52,398 nt of DNA, taken from assembly GCF_900114655.1 (NCBI RefSeq), contig NZ_FOTT01000021.1, forward strand, positions 1 through 52,398, in the 5' to 3' direction. The DNA is from Candidatus Frackibacter sp. WG13 (GTDB lineage: Bacteria; Bacillota; Halanaerobiia; Halobacteroidales; Acetohalobiaceae). The translations under genes were made by a program, and so were the position numbers. Shown here piece by piece: positions 7,920 to 16,872 of the stretch (positions within the stretch are counted from its first letter, which is position 1; each line of letters opens with the position of its first letter). Below the pieces are notes generated by a model, which worked only from the letters and a program-made list of their open reading frames with translations, ran no database searches and was not told the DNA's origin.

Positions 7920-9560
7920 ATGATGACAGAAGAATCAGTGATTGGGAATCAACTTTATCATGATTATCTATTTAATTTTGAAGCAGTAGCTGATTTTTAT
8001 GAATATGACTCAAGACAAGAAGTAGCGTTTACAGAACGGGTTAGCTATCTAAATAATAATTACCAGCAGGATAGAGATCATTTGGCGGCAATTTTAAAAG
8101 ATTATAATCAGAAATTAGGTTGTAGTCAAGAAGTAATCACCAATATAGAAGCTTTAAAAAGAAACGAAACCGGAGCAGTAGTTACCGGTCAGCAGGCTGG
8201 CATCTTTACTGGACCTCTTTATACAGTCTATAAAGCAATAAATGCTATCTTATTAGCAGAACGGACTGGTAAGCTTACTGATTCTAAAGTAGTTCCTATC
8301 TTTTGGGTAGCTAGTGAAGACCATGACTTTCAGGAGATTAATCATATTAATTTGGTCAATGCTAATAATCAGTTAGAGACTGTTGAATTAGTGGGAGATT
8401 ACATAGCCACATCTATTGGCAATATTGAAGTAAACGAAGATCTCTTTAAGTTAATAGATCGTTTAGCTGAAGAGACTTATGATACAGAATTTAAAGAACG
8501 AATAATTTCTAACTTAAGAAACTTAGCTCAAGAAGCAGATGACTTAGCAGAATGGTTTAGCAGAATAATGTTAGATCTATTTAATGATTATGGTTTGATT
8601 ATCTTTGATCCTATGTGGCCTGAAATTAGGCAATTAAGCAGTGGTATCTATCAAGAAATCATCTGTAAACAGTCTGAAATAAAAGAGAAGTTTCAGCAGA
8701 CTAATTATCAGTTGAACGAAGCCGGATATCCTCTACAGGTTGATAAGAGTATGGATAATTCCCATCTCTTTATCTATTTTGACCAAGAAAGAAATTCCCT
8801 TTTATCAAAGACCAAAGCTGGGGGCAAGCATTATTTTGAGACTCGGAATCAGAAGGTGCAAGTTAATCAAGAGGATATACTACAGATGATTGAGCAAGAA
8901 CCTGTTCGCTTTAGTCCTAATGTAGTCTTAAGACCGATAGTGCAAGAGTATCTTCTGCCAACTGTCGCCTATGTAGGAGGCCCAGGAGAGATAGCTTATC
9001 ATAGTCAATTAAAAGGCTTATATTCTATCTTTGATTTACAAATGCCGATTTTATATCCAAGAGAGAGCATTACAGTGGTTGAGGCAAGGTTAGCTAGTTA
9101 TATGGATAAGTACGGATTAACTAGAAAGGATATAATTAATTTTAATTTGGACAAACGATTAGAAGAAGAGTTAGCAGATAAAGATGAGTTAGATATTCCG
9201 CAGATCTTTAATGATGTTAAAGACAAATTTGCTTGCGATTATCAAGAATTAATTAAGCAGATAAGTGAAATAGATCAGAATTTACAGCAGTTAGGGGAAC
9301 AGAATCTAGAGCGGATTATTGGACAAGTTGACTATCTAGAAGAAAAAACACAACAATTTCACAAAAGGAATAGTGAAGTTTTAGTTAGACAATTCAAAAA
9401 ATTGAAGAATAACCTATTGCCTAATCAGAACTTACAAGAAAGATACTTAAATATCTTTCCGTATTTAATTAAATATAGTCATACTTTTATTGATGACTTA
9501 GTAGATTACTTTGAATTAGAATTTACACATCGTCTATATTACTATCGAGGTGATAAATAA
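7920..9560 (+). CDS. bshC: Bacillithiol synthase, cysteine-adding enzyme BshC
   Basis: This 546-residue protein matches the usual BshC length and carries family features: VVTGQQAGIFTGPLYT near residue 80, FWVASEDHDFQEI near 130, and a late PTVAYVGGPGEIAYHSQL. A Gln-rich coiled coil follows near 440-500. It adds cysteine to glucosamine-malate in the last step of bacillithiol synthesis. Two ATGs at 7920 and 7923 both suit the AGGAG at 7909-7913. bshB1 and bshA follow directly, so the whole pathway is one operon. Confidence 0.93.
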   Translation: MMTEESVIGNQLYHDYLFNFEAVADFYEYDSRQEVAFTERVSYLNNNYQQDRDHLAAILKDYNQKLGCSQEVITNIEALKRNETGAVVTGQQAGIFTGPLYTVYKAINAILLAERTGKLTDSKVVPIFWVASEDHDFQEINHINLVNANNQLETVELVGDYIATSIGNIEVNEDLFKLIDRLAEETYDTEFKERIISNLRNLAQEADDLAEWFSRIMLDLFNDYGLIIFDPMWPEIRQLSSGIYQEIICKQSEIKEKFQQTNYQLNEAGYPLQVDKSMDNSHLFIYFDQERNSLLSKTKAGGKHYFETRNQKVQVNQEDILQMIEQEPVRFSPNVVLRPIVQEYLLPTVAYVGGPGEIAYHSQLKGLYSIFDLQMPILYPRESITVVEARLASYMDKYGLTRKDIINFNLDKRLEEELADKDELDIPQIFNDVKDKFACDYQELIKQISEIDQNLQQLGEQNLERIIGQVDYLEEKTQQFHKRNSEVLVRQFKKLKNNLLPNQNLQERYLNIFPYLIKYSHTFIDDLVDYFELEFTHRLYYYRGDK

Positions 9561-9561
9561 G

Positions 9562-10272
9562 ATGACAATAGATTTACTAGCATTTGGAGCACATCCTGAT
9601 GATGTAGAGATTGGGGCAGGAGGGACTTTAATTAAGCACCAACAAGCCGGTTATAAAGTTGCAATTATCGACTTAACAGCTGGTGAAATGGGGAGCAATG
9701 GTACAGCGGAGATTAGAGCTAAGGAATCCCAAACTGCAGGTGAAATTATGGGGTTAGAATTTAGAGATTGCTTAGGGCTACCAGATGGGAAAGTTAAGAA
9801 TGATTCTAAAGCGATCAAATTAGTAGTAGAAAAGATTAGGAAGCATAGGCCACAAATAGTCTTAGCTCCTTACTGGCAAGACAGACATCCAGACCATATT
9901 AATAGTAGCCAGTTAATAACAGAAGCTTGTTTTAAAGCAGGACTAAGGAAATTCGATGCTAGCGGTGAACCTTATCGTCCCCAAGCAGTAGTCTATTATT
10001 TCTTAGCTCAAGTAGATGAGCCAGACTTTATAGTAGATATTTCAAATGTGTATGAGACTAAGTTGGAAGCTTTATTTGCCCATGATTCACAAGTAAATCA
10101 TACAAAAAAGAACAGTTTCAAAACTGTTTTGAATACTTCGAACTTCTTAAAGAAATTAGATGCTAGATTTAAGTATTTAGGTTCTTTAATTAACACTGAA
10201 GCAGGAGAAGGCTTTAAATATAAGAAAGCCATCGAATTATCTGATTTAACAACTTTAAGGGGAGGTGTTTAG
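9562..10272 (+). CDS. bshB1: Bacillithiol biosynthesis deacetylase BshB1
   Basis: The ATG at 9562 lies one base after the bshC stop, and the GAGGTG site sits within the end of bshC. The 236-residue LmbE/PIG-L-type protein has the zinc motif AHPDD (residues 11-15), then LTAGEMGSNG and a second metal-ligand region PDHINSS. It removes acetyl from GlcNAc-malate to give glucosamine-malate. Position between bshC and bshA makes BshB1 more likely than a general GlcNAc deacetylase. Confidence 0.94.
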   Translation: MTIDLLAFGAHPDDVEIGAGGTLIKHQQAGYKVAIIDLTAGEMGSNGTAEIRAKESQTAGEIMGLEFRDCLGLPDGKVKNDSKAIKLVVEKIRKHRPQIVLAPYWQDRHPDHINSSQLITEACFKAGLRKFDASGEPYRPQAVVYYFLAQVDEPDFIVDISNVYETKLEALFAHDSQVNHTKKNSFKTVLNTSNFLKKLDARFKYLGSLINTEAGEGFKYKKAIELSDLTTLRGGV

Positions 10273-10274
10273 AA

Positions 10275-11396
10275 TTGAATATAGGTATCATCTGTTATCC
10301 TTCCTATGGAGGAAGTGGAGTTGTAGCTACAGAATTAGGAAAGCAGCTAGCCAATCGAGACCATAAAGTACATTTTGTTAGTTATGAGCCGCCGTTTAGA
10401 TTAGACCAATATTATGAAAATATCTATTTTCATGAAGTAGAGATACCTTCTTATCCACTATTTAAGTATCCGCCGTATTCATTAGCTTTAGCTAATAAGA
10501 TATCTGAATTGATTTCGGAAGAAGAATTAGATATTATTCATGCTCATTATGCAATTCCACATTCTTTATGTTCTTATATAGCAAAAGAAGTTAAGAAAGA
10601 GGCTGATGTTAAAGTAGTAACTACCTTGCACGGTACAGATATTACTTTAGTAGGAAATCAGAGTTCATTTGAGAATATAACGAAATTTAGTATCGAAGCA
10701 AGTGATGGCATTACAGCAGTCTCCGAGAACTTACGTGAAGAGACACTAGAGGCTTTTGATTTAGCAGAAGATAGAGTTAGGACTATCTATAACTTTGTAG
10801 ACACTAGAGAATATATGAGGACTGAGCCAGAAGAACCACTCAAATTAGCTAGTGGGGAAGATAAGATTATAACGCATATATCTAACTTTCGCGATGTTAA
10901 GAATATTCCAGATGTAATTAAGATATTTGCTTTAATTAATAAAGAAGTCAGTAGTAAACTACTCTTAATCGGTGATGGACCTAATCGTCATCAAGCTAAA
11001 GATCTAGTAGCTAAATTAAATTTAGAAGATAAAGTCTATTTCTTAGGGAAACAGGATAATATAATACCGCTTCTATCAATCTCTGACCTCTTCTTATTAC
11101 CATCTCAAAAGGAGAGCTTTGGTTTAGTCTCAGTTGAAGCTATGGCCTGTAAAGTTCCAGTCATCGCCTCCGATGCCGGAGGGATTCCAGAAGTAGTCTT
11201 AAACGAAGTAACCGGATTCTTAGCAAAACCAGGTGCAGTTAAAGAGATGGCTAAAAAAGGAGTAGAATTACTAAAGAACGAAGAAATGCATCATGAAATC
11301 GCCAAGAATGCTAGACACTGGGTAGTAACTAAGTTTAGTGCCGAAAATATTGTTGACAAGTATGAAGCCTACTATTATGAATTAATTAATAATTAA
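10275..11396 (+). CDS. bshA: GT4 N-acetylglucosaminyl-malate synthase BshA
   Basis: A TTG start at 10275 has GGAGGTG seven bases before it, inside the end of bshB1. The 373-residue protein begins MNIGIICYPSYGGSGVVATE, the family signature. It has the GT4 donor-site region ESFGLVSVEAMACKVPVIAS with its conserved Glu residues. It joins GlcNAc from UDP-GlcNAc to L-malate, the first step of bacillithiol synthesis. The gene order C-B-A is the reverse of the reaction order. A terminator follows. Confidence 0.94.
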   Translation: MNIGIICYPSYGGSGVVATELGKQLANRDHKVHFVSYEPPFRLDQYYENIYFHEVEIPSYPLFKYPPYSLALANKISELISEEELDIIHAHYAIPHSLCSYIAKEVKKEADVKVVTTLHGTDITLVGNQSSFENITKFSIEASDGITAVSENLREETLEAFDLAEDRVRTIYNFVDTREYMRTEPEEPLKLASGEDKIITHISNFRDVKNIPDVIKIFALINKEVSSKLLLIGDGPNRHQAKDLVAKLNLEDKVYFLGKQDNIIPLLSISDLFLLPSQKESFGLVSVEAMACKVPVIASDAGGIPEVVLNEVTGFLAKPGAVKEMAKKGVELLKNEEMHHEIAKNARHWVVTKFSAENIVDKYEAYYYELINN

Positions 11397-11448
11397 ATCT
11401 TATAATGAATAAAATTTAAAATCATATAATATCAATTAAGCATAATTG

Positions 11449-11512
11449 ACAGCTATTAATCTAACTATAATGTAAAACAATTATAATTTTTAGAGATTAT
11501 TAGCTGTTTTTG
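11449..11512 (+). terminator. Terminator of the bacillithiol operon
   Basis: ACAGCTATTAATCT (11449-11462) pairs with AGATTATTAGCTGT (11494-11507), two mismatches, and runs into TTTTGTT. The loop contains its own TATAAT/ATTATA pairing. Confidence 0.6.
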
Positions 11513-11537
11513 TTATCTAAAATGGGGGGGTTAACCA

Positions 11538-12665
11538 ATGAGCACTTATTATTCTCAAAGTAAAAAAGACTTAGAAAAGTTGGCGACAGAAGTAAAGATT
11601 AAAGAAGAAAGAATTAGAGAATTATTAGTAGAAGAACAGTTGGATGGGGTTATTCTTAGTAAGAATTATAACTTTGCTTGGTTGACAGCTGGTGGTAATA
11701 ATAGAATAGTCAATAATCGTGAGACTGGTGCGGCGGAGATATTAATTACTAACCGAGATAAATATATATTAACTAATAATTTAGAAGAGCGAAGACTTCG
11801 TGAAGAAGAGGTATTTAACCAGAACTTCACTTTTTTACGTAGAAAGTGGTATCAAGATAAAAGCTTAGATAACTTAATTTCTGGATTAAAATTAGGCTCT
11901 GATCTGCCAGTAGAAGAAATGAAGTATGTGGGAAAAGAGCTTAGTGAGTTAAGATATTCGTTAACCGAATTTGAACTAGAAAGGTATAGAAGGTTAGGAG
12001 GAGAAGCAGCCCAAATAGTTTCTAATATCTGTCAGGATTTCAAACGGGGGATTAGTGAGAATGAAGTTGCAGCGAGAGTAGTTAAAGGATTACGAGAAGC
12101 AGGAATCTATACCGTCTCACTTTTGGTTGCTGCTGATGAGAGAATATCTAAGTACTGCCATCCACAACCTACTAATAAAGAGGCTAATAATCGGCTTATG
12201 ATCAGTTTAGCTGCTGAAAGAGGTGGGTTGGTAGTCAGCTTAACAAGGATGGTTGCTTTTAAGTCATTATCTTATCAATTGTCAGAACAGTTAGAAGATT
12301 TATTAAAAATTGAGAGTATCTATTTGAATGGGACCCAGGCAGGGCAAGAGGTAAATGAGTTATTTAATAAAGCAGTAGCTAAGTATCAAGAGCTAGGCTA
12401 TGAAGAAGCATGGGAGTTTGATGATCATGGAGGAGCGCTAGGTTATAAAGTTAGAGATTATTTAGCCACAACAGATTGTGAAAAAGAAATCCAGGCCAAT
12501 CAACCCTTTGCTTGGACACCTACTTTGCCTGGCTTAAAGTTAGAGGATACAGTCATCGCTACAGAATCTGGTCCTGAAATTATTACTAGTGATGATGACT
12601 GGCCAAAGCAGTGTTATAAAGTAAATGGTAAGGAGTGGCAACGACCGGATATCTTAATTTTATGA
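11538..12665 (+). CDS. M24 (creatinase/aminopeptidase P)-like protein, probably without peptidase metal site
   Basis: This 375-residue protein has the two-domain layout of M24 proteins: a creatinase-type N-terminal domain (LDGVILSKNYNFAWLTAGG near 35-55) and a pita-bread-like C-terminal domain. In the C-terminal half the usual metal ligands are hard to find. The region normally holding the two Asp ligands reads AAERGGLVVSLTRMV from about residue 225, and the HGxG region reads DDHGGALGYKVRDY near 295-308. I therefore suspect a non-peptidase or altered-chemistry member. It starts behind a long G run (GGGGGGG) and is followed by a mutase gene. Confidence 0.7.
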   Translation: MSTYYSQSKKDLEKLATEVKIKEERIRELLVEEQLDGVILSKNYNFAWLTAGGNNRIVNNRETGAAEILITNRDKYILTNNLEERRLREEEVFNQNFTFLRRKWYQDKSLDNLISGLKLGSDLPVEEMKYVGKELSELRYSLTEFELERYRRLGGEAAQIVSNICQDFKRGISENEVAARVVKGLREAGIYTVSLLVAADERISKYCHPQPTNKEANNRLMISLAAERGGLVVSLTRMVAFKSLSYQLSEQLEDLLKIESIYLNGTQAGQEVNELFNKAVAKYQELGYEEAWEFDDHGGALGYKVRDYLATTDCEKEIQANQPFAWTPTLPGLKLEDTVIATESGPEIITSDDDWPKQCYKVNGKEWQRPDILIL

Positions 12666-12733
12666 CATAATTTTATTTGGATTGTTATATAATACATAGA
12701 GTGTAGCAAAGTATATAGTAGGAGGGATAATCA

Positions 12734-14146
12734 ATGGCAATTAAATTTGGAACTGATGGTTGGAGATCAATCATAGCTGATGAATTTACTTTTGGGAATC
12801 TAAAGATAGTAACCCAAGCGATTGCTAATTACTTAAAGAATAATAATAAGACTGATAAGGGAATCTTTATCGGTTATGATAACAGATTTTTAGCTGAGGA
12901 ATTTGCAGAAGCAATAGCTGAAGTCTTACTTGGGAATGATATTGAAGCTATAGTTGCTAAGGAAGCATTACCAACACCAGTGACAGCTTTTGCTATTCAA
13001 GAAGAAGGTTTTAATGGAGCGTTAATGTTAACTGCTAGTCATAATCCTGCTCACTATCAAGGAATAAAATTTATTCCTGAATATGCAGGACCTGCTTTAC
13101 CAGAGATTACTGATCAAATTGAAGAGGAAGTAGCTAAAGTACAGAAGAGTGGCGATATACAAGCAGTTAATATCAACGAAACTAGTCAAGAGGTTAAGAA
13201 GTTAGATCCTAAATCTAATTATTTAAAGCATCTTCAAGAAGTGATTGATTTTTCACAATTTAATAACCAGAGCTTAAATATTTTAGTAAACCCTATGTAT
13301 GGTGCTGGCATCGGTTACTTAACAGAAATCTTTGCTGATACTAAAGTTAAAGTGGAAGAGATGAACGGTTATCGTGATCCACTATTTGGAGGAGGAATGC
13401 CAGAACCAACGGAAGCAGAGCTACCAGAATTAATGGCAAGAGTTAAAGAGGATGAATGGAATTTAGGGTTAGCCCTGGATGGAGATGCAGACCGATTTGG
13501 TATTATTACTGGTCAAGGGCAATATTTAAGTCCTAACCAAGTACTATTCTTATTGCTAGACTATCTAGTAGAAGACAAAGAATTGAATGGTGGAGTTGCT
13601 AAAACAGTTGCCACAACACATATGTTAGATCGAATTGCTAAAAAACATGGCTTAGAAGTCTTTGAAACGCCAGTTGGGTTTAAGTATATCGGTAATATGA
13701 TGTTAAATGAAGATATAATTATCGGTGGTGAAGAGAGTGGCGGTTTAAGCATCAAAGGTCATATACCTGAAAAAGATGGATTATTAGCTTGCGTCTTGAT
13801 TGTGGAAATGATTATGAGTAGAGGAGAAAGATTAACTACTATTCTTAAACAGGTAGAAGAGAAATATGGCAAGCTAATTAGTGAAAGATTGGATATCGAA
13901 TGCAGTCCTGCTCAAAAACCAGATGTTCTAAAGCGAATTGAAGGATTTGATGCTAAGAAAGTTGCCGGGCAAAGAGTAGTTAAAAAGATTGATAAAGATG
14001 GCATGAAGGTTATTCTAGAAGATGGTAGTTGGTGTTTGATGCGTCCTTCTGGAACTGAACCTTTGATTCGTATTTATGTAGAGACAGCTGATAAGAAGTC
14101 AATGAAGAAGATTCAAGATGAAGTAAGAGATATATTAAAGATATAG
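12734..14146 (+). CDS. Phosphoglucomutase / phosphomannomutase (alpha-D-phosphohexomutase)
   Basis: This 470-residue protein has all four landmarks in order: the phosphoserine loop TASHNP near 98-103, the Mg2+ loop DGDADRFG near 246-253, the sugar-specificity loop GEESGG near 334-339, and the C-terminal phosphate clamp RPSGTEP. It interconverts hexose 1- and 6-phosphates. GEESGG-type loops occur in phosphoglucomutase/phosphomannomutase members, so glucose versus mannose preference cannot be fixed by reading. It could feed glucose 1-phosphate to the glucan genes 8 kb downstream. A terminator follows directly. Confidence 0.92.
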   Translation: MAIKFGTDGWRSIIADEFTFGNLKIVTQAIANYLKNNNKTDKGIFIGYDNRFLAEEFAEAIAEVLLGNDIEAIVAKEALPTPVTAFAIQEEGFNGALMLTASHNPAHYQGIKFIPEYAGPALPEITDQIEEEVAKVQKSGDIQAVNINETSQEVKKLDPKSNYLKHLQEVIDFSQFNNQSLNILVNPMYGAGIGYLTEIFADTKVKVEEMNGYRDPLFGGGMPEPTEAELPELMARVKEDEWNLGLALDGDADRFGIITGQGQYLSPNQVLFLLLDYLVEDKELNGGVAKTVATTHMLDRIAKKHGLEVFETPVGFKYIGNMMLNEDIIIGGEESGGLSIKGHIPEKDGLLACVLIVEMIMSRGERLTTILKQVEEKYGKLISERLDIECSPAQKPDVLKRIEGFDAKKVAGQRVVKKIDKDGMKVILEDGSWCLMRPSGTEPLIRIYVETADKKSMKKIQDEVRDILKI

Positions 14147-14152
14147 CAGAAG

Positions 14153-14186
14153 ATCCTCTATCTATCTTAGGTAGAGGATTTTTGAT
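14153..14186 (+). terminator. Rho-independent terminator after the phosphohexomutase gene
   Basis: ATCCTCTA (14153-14160) and TAGAGGAT (14172-14179) form a perfect 8-bp stem followed by TTTTTG. Confidence 0.85.
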
Positions 14187-14257
14187 TTTATAAATTAGAA
14201 AAGGAGGAGACTTAAACAATAATCCTGAATAATATACTTGAGGAAAGGAGCGAGAAT

Positions 14258-15313
14258 ATGGGACAAGAAGATAGATTATTAGCAATAGATGTAGGAGCTG
14301 GGACACAGGATATTTTATTATATGAATCAGGACAACCTATTGAAAATTCAATTAAATTAGTCTTACCTTCACCAACCGTGATTAAATATAATGAAATAAC
14401 AGCAGCTACAGCTGCTAAGCAAGATATATTTATTAGTGGTCAATTAATGGGAGGTGGAGCTAATAGCAAAGCTATAAAAAGACATTTAGAAGCAGGTTAT
14501 GATGTATATGCACTGCCACAACCAGCTAAGACACTTAATGATAACTTAGAAATTGTTACAGAAATGGGGATTAAAGTAGTAGATTCTTCTCCTAAAGATA
14601 TTGATTATAAAGAGATTGTTTTTGGTGATATAGATTTGGATAAGTTGAACGATAGTCTCAAAAATTTTGGAGTAGAGTTACCCAACAAGTATGCTATTGC
14701 AGTTCAAGACCATGGAGAAGCTTTAGATAAAAGCGATCGTAAATTTAGATTTGAGCATTGGCAGCGTTTTATTGAAGCAGGTGGAGATATTAAAGAGCTT
14801 AGTTATTTAGAAGCGCCAGATTATTTAACGAGAATGCAAGCTAATCAATCATTGGCTCCTAATGCATTATTAATGGACACTGGAGCAGCAGCGATTCGTG
14901 GTGCACTTTGTGATGATAATGTAGCGAAGTATCAAGAAGAAGGAGTAGTAGTAATTAATATCGGTAACTTACATACTTTAGGAATTATAGTTAAGGGTAA
15001 CAGAGTATGTGGGTTATTTGAACATCATACATCTTTGATGAATTCAGAAAAGTTAGAGGACTATGTTAAACGATTGATAGCTAATGATTTACCTAATGAA
15101 GAAGTATACTCTGATCGAGGGCATGGTGCTTATATAGAACCTCAGATGCCAGATATTGATGTTAAGATGGTAGCGGTGACAGGACCTAATCGCAATTTAG
15201 CAATCGATTTAGATTATTACTTTGCGGTTCCTGAAGGTGATATGATGCTTTCTGGTTGTTTTGGTTTGGTGGCGGCAGCTAAGGAGCAAGGGTTGATTTG
15301 TAATTTTAAATAA
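14258..15313 (+). CDS. DUF1786 family protein, ASKHA-like
   Basis: The 351-residue product opens with LLAIDVGAGTQDILLYE, a glycine-rich phosphate-1-type loop of the actin/sugar-kinase/Hsp70 fold, and later has LMDTGAAAIRGAL and VINIGNLHTLGIIV. This fits the DUF1786 family, once labelled as putative pyruvate formate-lyase activating enzyme on weak grounds. No Fe-S cysteine motif of a radical SAM enzyme is present, so that label should not be used. The function is unknown. It starts behind AAAGGAG and precedes the GIY-YIG and nicotinate genes at short spacing. Confidence 0.75.
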   Translation: MGQEDRLLAIDVGAGTQDILLYESGQPIENSIKLVLPSPTVIKYNEITAATAAKQDIFISGQLMGGGANSKAIKRHLEAGYDVYALPQPAKTLNDNLEIVTEMGIKVVDSSPKDIDYKEIVFGDIDLDKLNDSLKNFGVELPNKYAIAVQDHGEALDKSDRKFRFEHWQRFIEAGGDIKELSYLEAPDYLTRMQANQSLAPNALLMDTGAAAIRGALCDDNVAKYQEEGVVVINIGNLHTLGIIVKGNRVCGLFEHHTSLMNSEKLEDYVKRLIANDLPNEEVYSDRGHGAYIEPQMPDIDVKMVAVTGPNRNLAIDLDYYFAVPEGDMMLSGCFGLVAAAKEQGLICNFK

Positions 15314-15344
15314 ATGAGCTTTAATTTAGAAAGGTAGAGTTATA

Positions 15345-15749
15345 ATGGATATGGAATTGGATAGTGGAATCTATAATTTAATTATTTATTTACCGTTAGA
15401 TAAAGTGATAAAGGTAGGAAGTTTAGGTGAGTTTGAATTTGAAAGTGGTTATTATGTCTATACTGGTACTGCTCAGCGTAATCTTTTAGCTAGAATTAAT
15501 AGACATAAGAGTAAGGATAAGAAGTTACATTGGCATATCGATTATCTATTACAGGAAGCAGATGTAGCTGCGGTTAGGACTTGGGAAGGGTCTAAAGAGT
15601 TAGAGTGTCAGATTCATCAGTCTTTACTGAAAAGATCAGAATTTACAGAACCGGTTTTGGGGTTTGGTGCTAGTGATTGTAACTGCAATACTCATTTATC
15701 ATACTCAAAAGAGAGACCTAAAATAGATGAAGAGGTTAAAGTTGACTAA
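15345..15749 (+). CDS. GIY-YIG / DUF123 family protein
   Basis: This 134-residue protein contains GYYVYTGTAQRNLLARINRH, a GIY-YIG-like core, then KKLHWHIDYLL and a Cys-containing end GFGASDCNCNTHL. This is the DUF123 arrangement known from archaea and some bacteria, sometimes fused to endonuclease III. Nuclease activity is not established for stand-alone members. The gene lies between a DUF1786 gene and the nicotinate phosphoribosyltransferase gene, with short spacers. Confidence 0.82.
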   Translation: MDMELDSGIYNLIIYLPLDKVIKVGSLGEFEFESGYYVYTGTAQRNLLARINRHKSKDKKLHWHIDYLLQEADVAAVRTWEGSKELECQIHQSLLKRSEFTEPVLGFGASDCNCNTHLSYSKERPKIDEEVKVD

Positions 15750-15776
15750 TATTTGATGGAAAGGGAGATAATAATA

Positions 15777-16817
15777 ATGTCTAAAGAGGAAATACAGAAT
15801 TTAAAAGATGTAGTTAATTTTAAAGTTGAAGAGGATAGATTACTTTATTCTGCAAATCATGATGAGATTAGAGATGGACTGACAACTGATATTTATTTTA
15901 TCAAGACAAGAGAAATCTTGCATGAGTTAGATTTAGATAAGACTAAAGTAGTAGTAGATATATTTACTAGCAAAGCAGGAACTTTGGCGGGAGTAGATGA
16001 AGTGCTGAATTTGTTGCAGAATAAGGAAGTTAAAGTTTGGGGTCTAGAAGAAGGTAGCAAGATGAAGAAAAAAGAAGTAGTATTGCGTATTGAAGGGGCA
16101 TATAATGATTTTGGTATCTTTGAAACAGCTATGTTAGGTTCCTTGGCTAGCTCAAGCGGGTGGGCTACTGCAGCGGCAGAATGTAAAGAAGTAGCTGATG
16201 ATATTCCGGTGCTTTGTTTTGGTGCTAGACATTTGCATCCAGCAGTTGCTCCTGTAATGGAGAGAGCTGCTATTGTTGGTGGAGTCAATGGGGCGAGTTG
16301 TATTTTAGGAGCTAAGTTAGCAGGAATGAATCCTTCAGGAACAGTTCCCCATGCATTAATTCTAACGGTTGGCGATACTCTTAAAGTAGCAGAGGCTTAT
16401 GATGAGATTATGCCTAAGGAAGCACCGAGAATTATGTTAGTTGATACTTTTAAGGATGAAGCAGAAGAAACTTTACGTTTGGCAGATAATTTAAAAGAAC
16501 GTTTAGAAGGGGTTAGATTGGATACACCTTCAGAAAGAGGAGGAGTAACTCCAGCTTTAGTAAGGGAGATAAGAGCTCGTCTAGACAAGGCAGGTTATCA
16601 GCATGTAAACCTATTTGTATCGGGTGGTATCAATCCTGAACGAATTTTGGAGCTAAAGGATCAAGGTGTAGATGGCTTTGGCGTTGGTAGTTATATTTCT
16701 GGAGCAGAAGCAATTAATATGACGATGGATATTAAAGAAGTGGATGGGAAACCTATAGCGAAAAGAGGTAGGATACCTGGTCCGGCTGAGAATAAACGGT
16801 TAAAGAGATTAATATAA
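15777..16817 (+). CDS. pncB: Nicotinate phosphoribosyltransferase (short type)
   Basis: The ATG at 15777 follows AAGGGAG; the open frame extends 24 bases further up without a ribosome site. The 346-residue protein has the quinolinate/nicotinate phosphoribosyltransferase barrel, with VLRIEGAYNDFGIFET, FGARHLHPAVAPVMERAA, the phosphate-binding LFVSGGINPERI and DGFGVGSYIS. It makes nicotinate mononucleotide from nicotinate and PRPP for NAD salvage. This short form differs from the longer E. coli PncB. A nicotinamide-using relative cannot be excluded. Confidence 0.82.
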   Translation: MSKEEIQNLKDVVNFKVEEDRLLYSANHDEIRDGLTTDIYFIKTREILHELDLDKTKVVVDIFTSKAGTLAGVDEVLNLLQNKEVKVWGLEEGSKMKKKEVVLRIEGAYNDFGIFETAMLGSLASSSGWATAAAECKEVADDIPVLCFGARHLHPAVAPVMERAAIVGGVNGASCILGAKLAGMNPSGTVPHALILTVGDTLKVAEAYDEIMPKEAPRIMLVDTFKDEAEETLRLADNLKERLEGVRLDTPSERGGVTPALVREIRARLDKAGYQHVNLFVSGGINPERILELKDQGVDGFGVGSYISGAEAINMTMDIKEVDGKPIAKRGRIPGPAENKRLKRLI

Positions 16818-16872
16818 TTATAATGATAGATAAAGATTGCATGGCGTAGTAAGATTTAGGGAGGTAACAGAT

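Noticed and set aside
14187-14257. Possible leader peptide with its own AAGGAGGAG site before the DUF1786 gene
   Set aside because: No start codon follows at a usable distance, so no small gene can be supported.
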